DNA from: Pseudomonadota bacterium | GTDB lineage: Bacteria; Pseudomonadota; Alphaproteobacteria; SMXQ01 | DNA: 39,347 bases | NCBI GenBank assembly: GCA_022566265.1 | Contig: JADFJG010000021.1 | Span: forward strand, 1-39,347 | Reading direction: 5' to 3' | Shown here: one piece after another, positions 27,467 through 36,175 of the stretch | Numbering within the stretch: the stretch's first letter is position 1 | Layout: each line of letters opens with the position of its first letter | The notes under the pieces: model-generated | What the model saw: only the letters and a program-made list of their open reading frames with translations | Told to the model about the DNA's origin: nothing | The model's database searches: none | Program-made: the position numbers and the translations under genes

Positions 27467-28498
27467 CTAAAGGAGAGGCGCGCATAATTTGTCGATCACC
27501 TGGTCCATGGTGACGCCGTCGGCCCGCGCCGAGAAATTCAGCGCCATACGGTGGCGCAGAATTGGATGGGCGAGGGCAAGCACGTCGTCGACCGATGGAG
27601 AGAGGCGTCCCTCGAGCACCGCCCGCGCCCGGCACGCCAGCATCAACGCCTGACTCGCCCGCGGCCCCGGTCCCCAGGACATGTGCTTCTTGATGTCCGG
27701 CAGTTCGGTGCTGTCGGGCCGGCCCGACCGGACGAGGGCGAGTATCGCCTCGACGACGCTGTCGCCGACGGGGATGCGGCGGATCAGCCTGTGGGCCTCG
27801 ATCAGTTCCTTGGCCGTCATCACCCGGGCGGGTCGCTCATCCTCGACGCCCGTGGTGGCGATCATTATCTGCCGCTCCGTGCCCTTGTCGGGATAAAGCA
27901 CGTCGATCTGCATGAGGAATCGGTCGAGTTGCGCCTCGGGCAGGGGATAGGTGCCTTCCTGTTCCAACGGATTCTGGGTCGCCAGTACGTAGAACGGCGT
28001 CGGCAGGTCGTGATCGTGGCCGGCGATGGAAACCTTGTGCTCCTGCATCGCCTGGAGAAGCGCCGACTGGGTGCGGGGACTCGCCCGGTTGATCTCATCG
28101 GCCATCAGAAGCTGGCAAAAGACCGGGCCCTTGATGAAACGGAAGGAGCGCTTGCCGGTCTCCGATTCCTCCAGCACCTCCGAACCCAGTATGTCCGCCG
28201 GCATGAGGTCGGGGGTGAACTGCACCCGTTTGTCGTCCAGACCCAGCACGTCGCCGAGTGTCTCCACCAGCAGCGTCTTGGCCAGTCCCGGCACGCCGAT
28301 AAGCAACGCGTGTCCGCCGGCGAGCAAGGTGATCAGGGATTCGTCGACGACCTGTCGCTGGCCGAAGATGACCTTGCCGATGGCCGCGCGCACTTCACCG
28401 AGGCGCTGGCCGAGGGCCTCGATCTCCGCGGCGAGCTTGGCCGATGGTTCGTCGGCGCGCGGGTTTGGGGTTTCGGGGGTTGTGTCGGGGACTGTCAT
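27467..28498 (-). CDS. MoxR family AAA+ ATPase
   Basis: IGVPGLAKTLLVETL (Walker A), LLMADEINRASPRTQSALLQAMQE, ATQNPLEQEGTYPLPEAQLDRFL. Confidence 0.95.
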   Translation of the reverse strand: MTVPDTTPETPNPRADEPSAKLAAEIEALGQRLGEVRAAIGKVIFGQRQVVDESLITLLAGGHALLIGVPGLAKTLLVETLGDVLGLDDKRVQFTPDLMPADILGSEVLEESETGKRSFRFIKGPVFCQLLMADEINRASPRTQSALLQAMQEHKVSIAGHDHDLPTPFYVLATQNPLEQEGTYPLPEAQLDRFLMQIDVLYPDKGTERQIMIATTGVEDERPARVMTAKELIEAHRLIRRIPVGDSVVEAILALVRSGRPDSTELPDIKKHMSWGPGPRASQALMLACRARAVLEGRLSPSVDDVLALAHPILRHRMALNFSARADGVTMDQVIDKLCAPLL

Positions 28499-28528
28499 TG
28501 TGGCATCTCTGCGCTTCTCTAGGACCAA

Positions 28529-29134
28529 ATGGCAAAAAATTACAGCGAATTAATGAAAAACGTGGACGCAGCAAAAGAGGTGGCGGAGTTAGCCGAAAAA
28601 TTCGGCGCCAGCGCTAAAAGCGCCGGTGCGCGCGGCCGTCCCGACGGGCCCCGACACTGCGGCGATCTCGAATTACGGATCGGCCGCGACGGTACTTGGT
28701 TTTACCATGGTTCGCCGATTGGCCGCAATCGGTTGGTGAAGCTGTTCGCCGGCGTGCTGCGGCGCGACTCCGAAGGCGTCTATTGGCTGGAGACTCCGGC
28801 GGAAAAAGGCCGGGTCGAGGTCGACGACGCGCCCTTCGTCGCCGTCGAGCTTACGGTCTCGGGCGCCGGCGAGGGGCAAGATCTGCGCTTTCGCACCAAC
28901 CTGGATGACGCCGTCACGGCGGACGCCGACCACCCCATCCATGTGACCTTCGACCCCGTGACCGGCGAGCCCAGTCCCTACATCCATGTGCGCGACGGCC
29001 TCGATGCCCTGATCGCGCGTCCGGTGTATTATGAACTGGTGGCGCTCGGGGTGGAAGAGACGGTGGAGGGCGAACGGCTTTACGGGGTATGGAGCAAGGG
29101 ACATTTCTTTGCGCTGGGGACGCCGGAGACATGA
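28529..29134 (+). CDS. DUF1285 domain-containing protein
   Basis: DLELRIGRDGTWFYHGSPIGRNRLVKLFAGVLRRDSEGVYWLETPAEKGRVEVDDAPFVAVEL; typical DUF1285 context before Nudix/CCA genes. Confidence 0.9.
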   Translation: MAKNYSELMKNVDAAKEVAELAEKFGASAKSAGARGRPDGPRHCGDLELRIGRDGTWFYHGSPIGRNRLVKLFAGVLRRDSEGVYWLETPAEKGRVEVDDAPFVAVELTVSGAGEGQDLRFRTNLDDAVTADADHPIHVTFDPVTGEPSPYIHVRDGLDALIARPVYYELVALGVEETVEGERLYGVWSKGHFFALGTPET

Positions 29135-29751
29135 AGCTGACCCCCGAAGTCATCGCCAGGCGGCTTAGCCCGGCGCTGGAGGCGCTGGCGCCGGTGGTGG
29201 ACGCGGACGCGGTCGTCGGCGCCGAGGAGGCCGATCTGGCGCTCGAGTTGAACGAGAAATTGATCCCGGCCGCCGTGCTGGTGCCCCTGATCGCGCGCTC
29301 CGGCGGCGTCACGGTGCTGCTGACCAAGCGCACCGACCATCTTGCCGATCACCCCGGGCAGATCAGCTTCCCCGGCGGGCGCATCGAGGCGGTGGACGGG
29401 GATGCGCGGGCGGCAAGCTTGCGCGAGTTGGAGGAGGAGACCGGCATCGCGGCGGACCGGGTGCGCATCCTCGGCCAGATCGAGGACCATGCCACCGTCA
29501 CCGGGTTCCTGGTGACGCCGGTCATCGGCATGATCACGCCGCCGATCGAAATTCGCCCCGATCCCCATGAGGTCGCCGAGGTGTTCGAATGCCCGCTGTC
29601 CTTCGCGCTGGATCCCGCCAACTTCAGGCGCGATACCGGCATACGCGACGGGCGCCGGCGCCACTTCTATGAGCTAACCTTCGAGGACCGCCGGATATGG
29701 GGTTTCACCGCGCGCATATTGGTGCGCCTGTCGGGGCTGCTATGGCGTTAG
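29131..29751 (+). CDS. NUDIX hydrolase, CoA pyrophosphatase-like
   Basis: RTDHLADHPGQISFPGGRIEAVDGDARAASLRELEEETGI. Confidence 0.9.
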   Translation: MKLTPEVIARRLSPALEALAPVVDADAVVGAEEADLALELNEKLIPAAVLVPLIARSGGVTVLLTKRTDHLADHPGQISFPGGRIEAVDGDARAASLRELEEETGIAADRVRILGQIEDHATVTGFLVTPVIGMITPPIEIRPDPHEVAEVFECPLSFALDPANFRRDTGIRDGRRRHFYELTFEDRRIWGFTARILVRLSGLLWR

Positions 29752-29755
29752 GCGG

Positions 29756-31078
29756 ATGCCGGGCGAGCTAGGGAACAGCGCGCCGCTGGCGCCCGCCGGC
29801 CGGATCGTGCCGCCGGACTGGATGGAGGCCGAAAGCACCCGCGCCGTCATCAAAGCGGTGACATCGGACGGCGGCGAGGCGCGCTTCGTCGGCGGTTGCG
29901 TGCGCGCGGCCGTGCTCGGGCGCGCCGTCAAGGACATCGACATCGCCACCGTCGAGCTCCCCGAAAGGGTGATCGCGTTGCTGGAGAAGGCGGGGATCAA
30001 GGCGGTCCCGACGGGCCTGGCCCATGGCACCGTGACCGCCGTGATCGGCGAGGCCAGGTTCGAGATCACGACGCTGCGCCTCGACGTCGAGACCGATGGC
30101 CGCCACGCCAAGGTCGCCTTCACCGACGACTGGGCGAGGGACGCGGCGAGGCGCGATTTCACCATCAACGCGATGTTCCTGTCGCCCGACGGTAAGCTGT
30201 TCGATCCCTGCCGCGGCTTGGCGGACCTGAAAGAGGGCCGGGTCCGCTTCGTCGGCGATGCCCATGAGCGCATAGCCGAGGACGTTTTGCGCCTGCTGCG
30301 CTATTTCCGCTTCTTCGCCGAGTTCGACCGCCCGCCGCCCGACGCCAGGGCGCTTGCGGCGTGCAAGGATCTGGCGGGCGAATTGGCGAAGCTGTCCGGC
30401 GAACGTGTTCAGGCCGAGCTGATGAAGCTTCTGACCGCCCCCGGCGCCGCGGCGGCGTTGGAGATCATGGCCGATGAAGGGATACTCCCCCATGTCCTTC
30501 CCGAAGCCAGTACCTTCGCGCGGCTTTCCGCCTTATGCGCCATCGAGGACGCCGCCGAGGCGCCCGGCGTCGCGCCCGATGGGCTGCGCCGCCTCGCTTG
30601 CGTGCTCGATGTCGATGGCGCCGGGGCCAAAGCGGTGGCGGCGCGCCTCAGGCTTTCCAATGCCGATGCCGATCGCCTCAAAGCGCTTGCCGGGCGCGCC
30701 GAGGGTCTGGGACCGGGCGCCGATGCCAAAGCCGTCAGGCGCCGGCTTTACCGATTGGGCGCCGATATCTTTCGCGACCTGGCGTTGATCGAGTGGGCCG
30801 GGGCCAAGGCGGCCGATGCCGATTTGCCCGAGACCGCGTCCGACGGTTACCGCGCCCAACTCGCCACCGCCGATAGTTGGATCCCTCCCTCCCTGCCGGT
30901 CGGCGGCGAGGACGTCCTTGCCCTTGGAATCGATGCTGGACCCGAGGTCGGCGCCCTCCTCGAGGAGATCGAAGCGTGGTGGCTGGACCAGGATTTCGGC
31001 CCCGGCCGCGAAGCGTGCCTCGATAAGCTCCGGGAAATGGTGGCAGATAAAAATGCCCAGGGAGAGACACGGCCATGA
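29756..31078 (+). CDS. CCA tRNA nucleotidyltransferase / poly(A) polymerase family
   Basis: ARFVGGCVRAAVLGRAVKDIDIAT, RRDFTINAMFLSPDGKLFDPCRGLADL, EDVLRLLRYFRFFAEF. Confidence 0.95.
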   Translation: MPGELGNSAPLAPAGRIVPPDWMEAESTRAVIKAVTSDGGEARFVGGCVRAAVLGRAVKDIDIATVELPERVIALLEKAGIKAVPTGLAHGTVTAVIGEARFEITTLRLDVETDGRHAKVAFTDDWARDAARRDFTINAMFLSPDGKLFDPCRGLADLKEGRVRFVGDAHERIAEDVLRLLRYFRFFAEFDRPPPDARALAACKDLAGELAKLSGERVQAELMKLLTAPGAAAALEIMADEGILPHVLPEASTFARLSALCAIEDAAEAPGVAPDGLRRLACVLDVDGAGAKAVAARLRLSNADADRLKALAGRAEGLGPGADAKAVRRRLYRLGADIFRDLALIEWAGAKAADADLPETASDGYRAQLATADSWIPPSLPVGGEDVLALGIDAGPEVGALLEEIEAWWLDQDFGPGREACLDKLREMVADKNAQGETRP

Positions 31079-32199
31079 AACCCTCCAAAAAGTTTCGTGA
31101 GGCGTTTATCAAATGGTGTGCCGAGAAAAATGAAACTCCCGATGTAGCATTGGCATTCAATAAATGGACGGACTCTGTTGAAAATTGGAATAAAATGAGT
31201 TCTGTTGACCTCGGAAATAAATTTGTCGAATATATTCAACAACAAATTAACAACGAAAAATCTATAAGTATAAATGTCAATATGCAGTGGGAGCCAACCC
31301 AAAAACTTGTCGGGCGAGGTGAGGGAAATTTTGTGGCGGAACTAGTTCATGTCGATTTTGTAGCAGGAAATCACAAGATCACCTTCGATAATTTAAACAT
31401 TAAAGATCTTTCGATTCATGGAGATCCGGATTCGACGATACTAATTGAAAATTGCCGGATATCGCGATTGCAATTAGGTATAGGTGGCGGAGGTTATAAC
31501 GTAAACTTAGTAATGCGAAAATCGTGGGTTGGAAATTTGGTGCTTTGTCCCAAGTCTATTCAACATTTTGAGATGACTGGAGGGGGAATCTTTAATATAG
31601 ATTGTCCTCCTCCAGATGGTGAAAATCCCTTTATGGGATCGGTGATATTTGGCAGAGACGTATTTCTGCCTCGTAATACCAAGCACTATCCCATAGAAGG
31701 GCCGCAGCCCTACCGGAGCCTTCAGGCGCACCTGGTAAAATTAGAGAATGGTCCAGCGGTCAGTTTCGTTCGCGCCGCTGAGCAGGCGATTGAAAGAGAA
31801 ACAGATACCCGTTTCAACAAATTACTGAGTTACCTTTACCAGTGGTTTTCTAACTACGGCTCGTCAAGTTTGCGGCCGGTGGTATGGTTGGTGTCTCTTT
31901 TGGCTTTCAATGCCTCGCTCATTTACTGGATTGATGGAGCTACCCAGGCTTTTCCGGATAAGTTTTATGTGGGTTGGCGGGAAGGCCTTTTAGACATAGG
32001 TGCTCCCGGTAGAGCGTCGCGGGCTGTACTGCTCTCCTTTCAGTCGATAGTGAACCCCTTCGGCATTTTCAGCGCGCGGGCCATGGTCGTCGCAGAAACG
32101 GGCTTACTGAATATCTGGCTCGGATTTTCCGGACTGTTTTCAGGCGTTCTGATTGCACTGCTGATCCTGGCGTTGCGCCGTCGGTTTAAAATGCGATGA
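31075..32199 (+). CDS. Uncharacterised membrane protein: beta-helix-like N-terminal half, 2-3 TM segments at C-terminus
   Basis: 374-aa uninterrupted ORF, ATGA overlap with upstream stop, AT-rich composition; TM segments PVVWLVSLLAFNASLIYWI and LGFSGLFSGVLIALLILALRRRFKM. Confidence 0.7.
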   Translation: MKPSKKFREAFIKWCAEKNETPDVALAFNKWTDSVENWNKMSSVDLGNKFVEYIQQQINNEKSISINVNMQWEPTQKLVGRGEGNFVAELVHVDFVAGNHKITFDNLNIKDLSIHGDPDSTILIENCRISRLQLGIGGGGYNVNLVMRKSWVGNLVLCPKSIQHFEMTGGGIFNIDCPPPDGENPFMGSVIFGRDVFLPRNTKHYPIEGPQPYRSLQAHLVKLENGPAVSFVRAAEQAIERETDTRFNKLLSYLYQWFSNYGSSSLRPVVWLVSLLAFNASLIYWIDGATQAFPDKFYVGWREGLLDIGAPGRASRAVLLSFQSIVNPFGIFSARAMVVAETGLLNIWLGFSGLFSGVLIALLILALRRRFKMR

Positions 32200-32221
32200 G
32201 TGTGCTTGCCATGGACAGCGA

Positions 32222-32875
32222 ATGACCGCGCTTCGCATCTGTTTCGTCGGCGACGCCATCATGCGCGGCGTCGATGACACGGTCCATCTCGGCTGGCCCG
32301 AAAGGCTGTGCACGAAGGCGCGCAAGGAAGGGCACGAGGTGACGCTGTGCAATCTCGCGGTCAGGCGGCGGACGACGGCGGAGATCGCCAGGCGCTGGCG
32401 CGCCGAATGCGAGGCGAGGCTGGCCTTCGATGTTCCCGGGGCGCTGATCTTCGCCTTCGGGGTCAACGACATGGCCTGCGATGCCGACGCCCTGTTTCGC
32501 GCCTCGCCCGCGCGGTCCGAGATCACGGCGCGCAAGATCATCGAGGAAGCGGCGGCATGGAAGCCGGTGCTGTGGATCGGACCCGCCCCGGTGGCGGAGC
32601 GCATCACCGCCGAAGCCGCCGCCCATGGGCTGGAGCCCGCCTATCACGACAAGCGCTTGACCATGCTGGCGCCGGCCTATGGCGCCATCGCCGAGGATCT
32701 CGGCGTGCCGTTCCTCGATCTCTACGCCGCGCTCGCCGGCGAGGAGCGCTGGGCCCAATGCCTGGAGGCGGGAGACGGCGTCTATCCGGACGGGGACGGC
32801 TACGGCCTGATCGCCGAGATCATCGGCCAATGGCCCGCCTGGCGGTCGTGGCTGGACGGAGGGGTCAAGTCTTGA
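32222..32875 (+). CDS. GDSL/SGNH-type esterase
   Basis: ICFVGDAIMRGVDD (block I variant), IFAFGVNDMA (block III), VYPDGDGYGLIAEII (block V-like); stop codon lies in a RAYT-type repeat. Confidence 0.8.
   Translation: MTALRICFVGDAIMRGVDDTVHLGWPERLCTKARKEGHEVTLCNLAVRRRTTAEIARRWRAECEARLAFDVPGALIFAFGVNDMACDADALFRASPARSEITARKIIEEAAAWKPVLWIGPAPVAERITAEAAAHGLEPAYHDKRLTMLAPAYGAIAEDLGVPFLDLYAALAGEERWAQCLEAGDGVYPDGDGYGLIAEIIGQWPAWRSWLDGGVKS
32861..32875 (+). repeat. Truncated copy of RAYT-type repeat (GGGGTCAAGTCTTGA)
   Basis: Exact match to first 15 nt after CAAA of the 32-bp repeat. Confidence 0.85.
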
Positions 32876-32883
32876 TGGCCCCG

Positions 32884-32951
32884 CCCCTCACGGCCAGGCG
32901 GCGAGTGGCGGCAGGGACATCAGGATGGCCTCGACATTGCCCTCGGTCTTG
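32884..32951 (-). pseudogene. Duplicated 3' tail of hemF
   Basis: Encodes [20 protein letters not shown], identical at protein level to HemF C-terminus; 3 differences in 68 nt versus 34005-34072. Confidence 0.9.
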
Positions 32952-32957
32952 CCATGA

Positions 32958-34010
32958 CAAAGGGGTCAAGTCTTGACAATTATCATTTTAGCCGCGAATG
33001 CAGCCTGCCGATGATGCCGTCGACGAGATTCCGCAGCACCGGGTCCTTCGCCAGCCGGCCCTTCAACCGGCTGGCGGCCACCGAAACGGTGGAGTAATGG
33101 CTGACGCCGAAGGCGCCGGCGATCTCCTTGAGGGTAAAGCCGCCGGGATTGCGGCAAAGCGCCATGGCCACCAGACGTGGCGCGTTTTCCGCGCCCCGGC
33201 CTCGCCGCGCGGTGCCGAGTGCCGCCGGGGCAACACCGAAGGCGTTGGCGGTAACTTCGATGATGCGCTCGACACCCGGCCTCGCCGTTAGGCGCCGGGC
33301 GCCGGGGATTTCTTTGTCGTCGCCGGCAGGCCTCGCGCGCGCCGCCGCCTGCTCGCGGAATGGGGCATCGCCGAGGACAGGGACGATCCGGGCCGTCCCG
33401 TAAAAGTCCTTTATTTCGGCGTCATCGCCGGCGGCGACATATTGCCGGTATCGGGAGGCGCGCTGGCGCTTGCCGAAGAGGTCGAGAATGGTCTCCGTGC
33501 ATAACCAGTCCGGCGCCGGCGTCTCGCCGATATAGGCTCGGTAGCTGGACCATCGATAGCGGTCGAGCCGCGCCACCAGGCGCGCTTGCAGTGGATTTCG
33601 GTGGACATAACGGCTCACTTGCATGAGCCAGGCGTCGGCGTCCAGGAGGATGGCCTTATACCGCCCCCGGAACAGCGGCCCGTCCCGGCCGGCGGCGCGG
33701 TTGTGACGCTGTGTGTAGACACCGTTCAGGTGCCGCATGGCGCGGCCGAGATTGCCGCGCGGGGTATGGAGTAGCAGATGATAGTGATTGCCCATGAGAC
33801 AAAAAACGTGGACCTCGACAGCGAAAATCTCCGAAACCTCGCCCAGGAGCGCCAGGAAAGCGAGCCGGTCGCGCTCGCTCGCGAAGACGGCTTGGCGGTT
33901 GGCGCCCCGGTTCATGACGTGATACCAGGCGCCCTCGAACTCGATGCGCAACGGGCGGGTCATGACGGCAGGCTATTGGTAAAATGATAATTGTCAAGAC
34001 TTGACCCCTT
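32958..34010. mobile_element. RAYT transposon unit bounded by inverted 30-32 bp repeats
   Basis: CAAAGGGGTCAAGTCTTGACAATTATCATTTT (32958-32989) and its inverted copy AAAATGATAATTGTCAAGACTTGACCCCTT (33981-34010) tightly flank the transposase ORF. Confidence 0.85.
32983..33963 (-). CDS. REP-associated tyrosine transposase (Y1/IS200-like RAYT) with C-terminal DnaA-domain-IV-like HTH
   Basis: MTRPLRIEFEGAWYHVMNRGANRQAVF, VFCLMGNHYHLLLHTP (HUH), YTQRHNR tyrosine region, YVHRNPLQARLV; C-terminus LVAMALCRNPGGFTLKEIAGAFGVSHYSTVSVAASRL. Confidence 0.93.
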   Translation of the reverse strand: MTRPLRIEFEGAWYHVMNRGANRQAVFASERDRLAFLALLGEVSEIFAVEVHVFCLMGNHYHLLLHTPRGNLGRAMRHLNGVYTQRHNRAAGRDGPLFRGRYKAILLDADAWLMQVSRYVHRNPLQARLVARLDRYRWSSYRAYIGETPAPDWLCTETILDLFGKRQRASRYRQYVAAGDDAEIKDFYGTARIVPVLGDAPFREQAAARARPAGDDKEIPGARRLTARPGVERIIEVTANAFGVAPAALGTARRGRGAENAPRLVAMALCRNPGGFTLKEIAGAFGVSHYSTVSVAASRLKGRLAKDPVLRNLVDGIIGRLHSRLK

Positions 34011-34923
34011 ACGGCCAGGCGGCCAGCGGCGGCAGGGACATCAGGATGGCCTCGACATTGCCCTCGGTCTTGAGGCCGAACTGGGTGCCGCGGTCGTAGA
34101 GCAGGTTGAACTCGGCGTAACGCCCGCGGCGGACGATCTGGTGGCGGCGCTGCTCCTCGGTCCAGGGCTCGGCCATGTGCCGCTCGACGATCTTGGGGTA
34201 GACATCGAGGAATGCCCGGCCGACGTCCTGGGTGAAGGCGAAGTCCGCCGGCCAGTCCCCGGTATCGATGTAGTCGAAGAAGATGCCGCCGATGCCGCGC
34301 GGCTCCTGGCGGTGGGGGAGATAGAAATACTCGTCGCACCAGTCCTTGAAACGCCGGTGGTATTCCGGGTCGTGGGCGTCGCAGGCGGCTTTCATCGCGG
34401 CGTGGAAATCCCTGGTGTCGGTCTCGTCCTCGACCATCGGCGTCAGGTCGGCGCCGCCGCCGAACCAGCCCTTGGTGGTGATGACGTGGCGGGTGTTCAC
34501 ATGCACCGCCGGAACCAGCGGCGACTGCATATGGGCGACCAGCGAGATGCCCGACGCCCAGAACCGCCCGTCGTCGGCGGCGCCCGGGATCTGTTTGCGG
34601 AATTCCTCGGAGAACGCGCCGAAGACGGTGGAGACGTTGACGCCGACCTTTTCGAACACCCGCCCGCGCATCACCGACATCACCCCGCCGCCACCGCCTT
34701 CCCCGCCGCCGCCTTCCCCGTCGTCGCCGCCCGGCCGGGTCCAGGATGTGCGCTCGAACCGCCCCGGTTCGGTGCCGGCGAAGCGTTCGGCGTTGACGCC
34801 GCCGAGCGCGTCCTCGAGCGCTTCGAAGCGGGCGCAGATGAGATCGCGAAGCTCTCCGAACCAGGCGCTGGCCCGTTCTTTTCGATCTTCCGAAATTGCT
34901 GCCGTATCGCCGATTTTCCTCAA
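34009..34923 (-). CDS. hemF: Oxygen-dependent coproporphyrinogen III oxidase HemF
   Basis: [87 protein letters not shown]. Confidence 0.95.
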   Translation of the reverse strand: MRKIGDTAAISEDRKERASAWFGELRDLICARFEALEDALGGVNAERFAGTEPGRFERTSWTRPGGDDGEGGGGEGGGGGVMSVMRGRVFEKVGVNVSTVFGAFSEEFRKQIPGAADDGRFWASGISLVAHMQSPLVPAVHVNTRHVITTKGWFGGGADLTPMVEDETDTRDFHAAMKAACDAHDPEYHRRFKDWCDEYFYLPHRQEPRGIGGIFFDYIDTGDWPADFAFTQDVGRAFLDVYPKIVERHMAEPWTEEQRRHQIVRRGRYAEFNLLYDRGTQFGLKTEGNVEAILMSLPPLAAWP

Positions 34924-35402
34924 GCCTCCGTGGCGGGAAAGCGCCCTGTCTGACGCAGGGCCTCACCCAACACCATCGCCGAGGCGAGGGCAACATTCAA
35001 GGAGCGCATGCCGTCCCCCATCGGCACCTTGACGCGCGCATCCGCCGCTTGGTGGACCGTACGGGGCGCGCCCGCGCTTTCCCGCCCGACGATCAGGGTA
35101 TCCAAGGCGTCGAAGACAAAATCGGTGTAGGCCACGTTCGCCTTGGTGGTCAGGAGCACGAGGCGGCCGGCGTTTCCACTTAGCCGGCCGGCGTCGCGGC
35201 TTTCGGTGAACGCGGCCCAGGAGGAATGGCGGGTGATGCTTACCGCGCCCAGATAGTCCATGCCGGCGCGCTTGAGGCGGGCGTCGGTGAAAACGAACCC
35301 GCACGGCTCGATGATGTCGACGCCGACGCCGAGACAGGCGGCGAGGCGCAGGATCGCGCCGGTGTTCTGGGGGATGTCCGGTTCGAAAAGGGCGAGGCGC
35401 AT
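34920..35402 (-). CDS. trmL: tRNA (cytidine(34)-2'-O)-methyltransferase TrmL
   Basis: [41 protein letters not shown] knot [11 protein letters not shown]...[28 protein letters not shown]. Confidence 0.93.
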   Translation of the reverse strand: MRLALFEPDIPQNTGAILRLAACLGVGVDIIEPCGFVFTDARLKRAGMDYLGAVSITRHSSWAAFTESRDAGRLSGNAGRLVLLTTKANVAYTDFVFDALDTLIVGRESAGAPRTVHQAADARVKVPMGDGMRSLNVALASAMVLGEALRQTGRFPATEA

Positions 35403-35586
35403 ACTAATACCCGATCTTAGGGCTTTGCTTGACTCCGGTTTTATATTACATCCTCGTCTCGCAAGACTCATCCTCAAGCCCCATCGGCCGGTGGGCGCGC
35501 CCAAGCGGTCGTCTTCCCGGCCGGGTATCGATCCGGCGTGACGACGCAAATCGGACCGGTGCGGCGGGCAAAAAAAGGGTTCTTCA

Positions 35587-36162
35587 ATGTCCGATACGGT
35601 AGAGAGTCCCGCGCCAGGAGCCCCCGGCGCCGCCGACGGTGGCGAAGGAGGGGAGACCCGGCGCGATTTCCTGTTGCTGGCGACGACGGCGTTCGGCGCC
35701 GTCGGCGCCGCCTTCGCCGCCTGGCCGTTCATCGATTCGATGAACCCCTCGGCCGACGTCCTCGCCCTTTCCACCATCGAGTTCGACCTCGCGCCCATCG
35801 CCAAGGGCCAGCGCATCACCGTCAAGTGGCGGGGCGCGCCGGTGTTCGTCGAACACCGCACCCAGGCGCGGATCGACGCCGCGCGCAAGGACGACACCGC
35901 CGATCTTCCCGATCCCCAATTGGACAAGGACCGGGTCAAGCGTGCCGAATGGCTGATCATGGTCGGCATATGCACCCATCTCGGCTGCATACCGCTGGGC
36001 CAGAAGACGGGCCAGCCGAAGGGCGAGTGGGGCGGCTGGTTCTGTCCCTGCCACGGCTCCCATTACGACACCTCGGGGCGCATCCGCAAGGGCCCGGCGC
36101 CCAAGAACCTGCCGATACCGGAATACGAGTTCCTTAGCGACACCACTGTCCGTCTTGGCTAG
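35587..36162 (+). CDS. petA: Ubiquinol-cytochrome c reductase Rieske iron-sulfur subunit
   Basis: [10 protein letters not shown] and [23 protein letters not shown]. Confidence 0.97.
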   Translation: MSDTVESPAPGAPGAADGGEGGETRRDFLLLATTAFGAVGAAFAAWPFIDSMNPSADVLALSTIEFDLAPIAKGQRITVKWRGAPVFVEHRTQARIDAARKDDTADLPDPQLDKDRVKRAEWLIMVGICTHLGCIPLGQKTGQPKGEWGGWFCPCHGSHYDTSGRIRKGPAPKNLPIPEYEFLSDTTVRLG

Positions 36163-36175
36163 GAGAAACCGTTAG

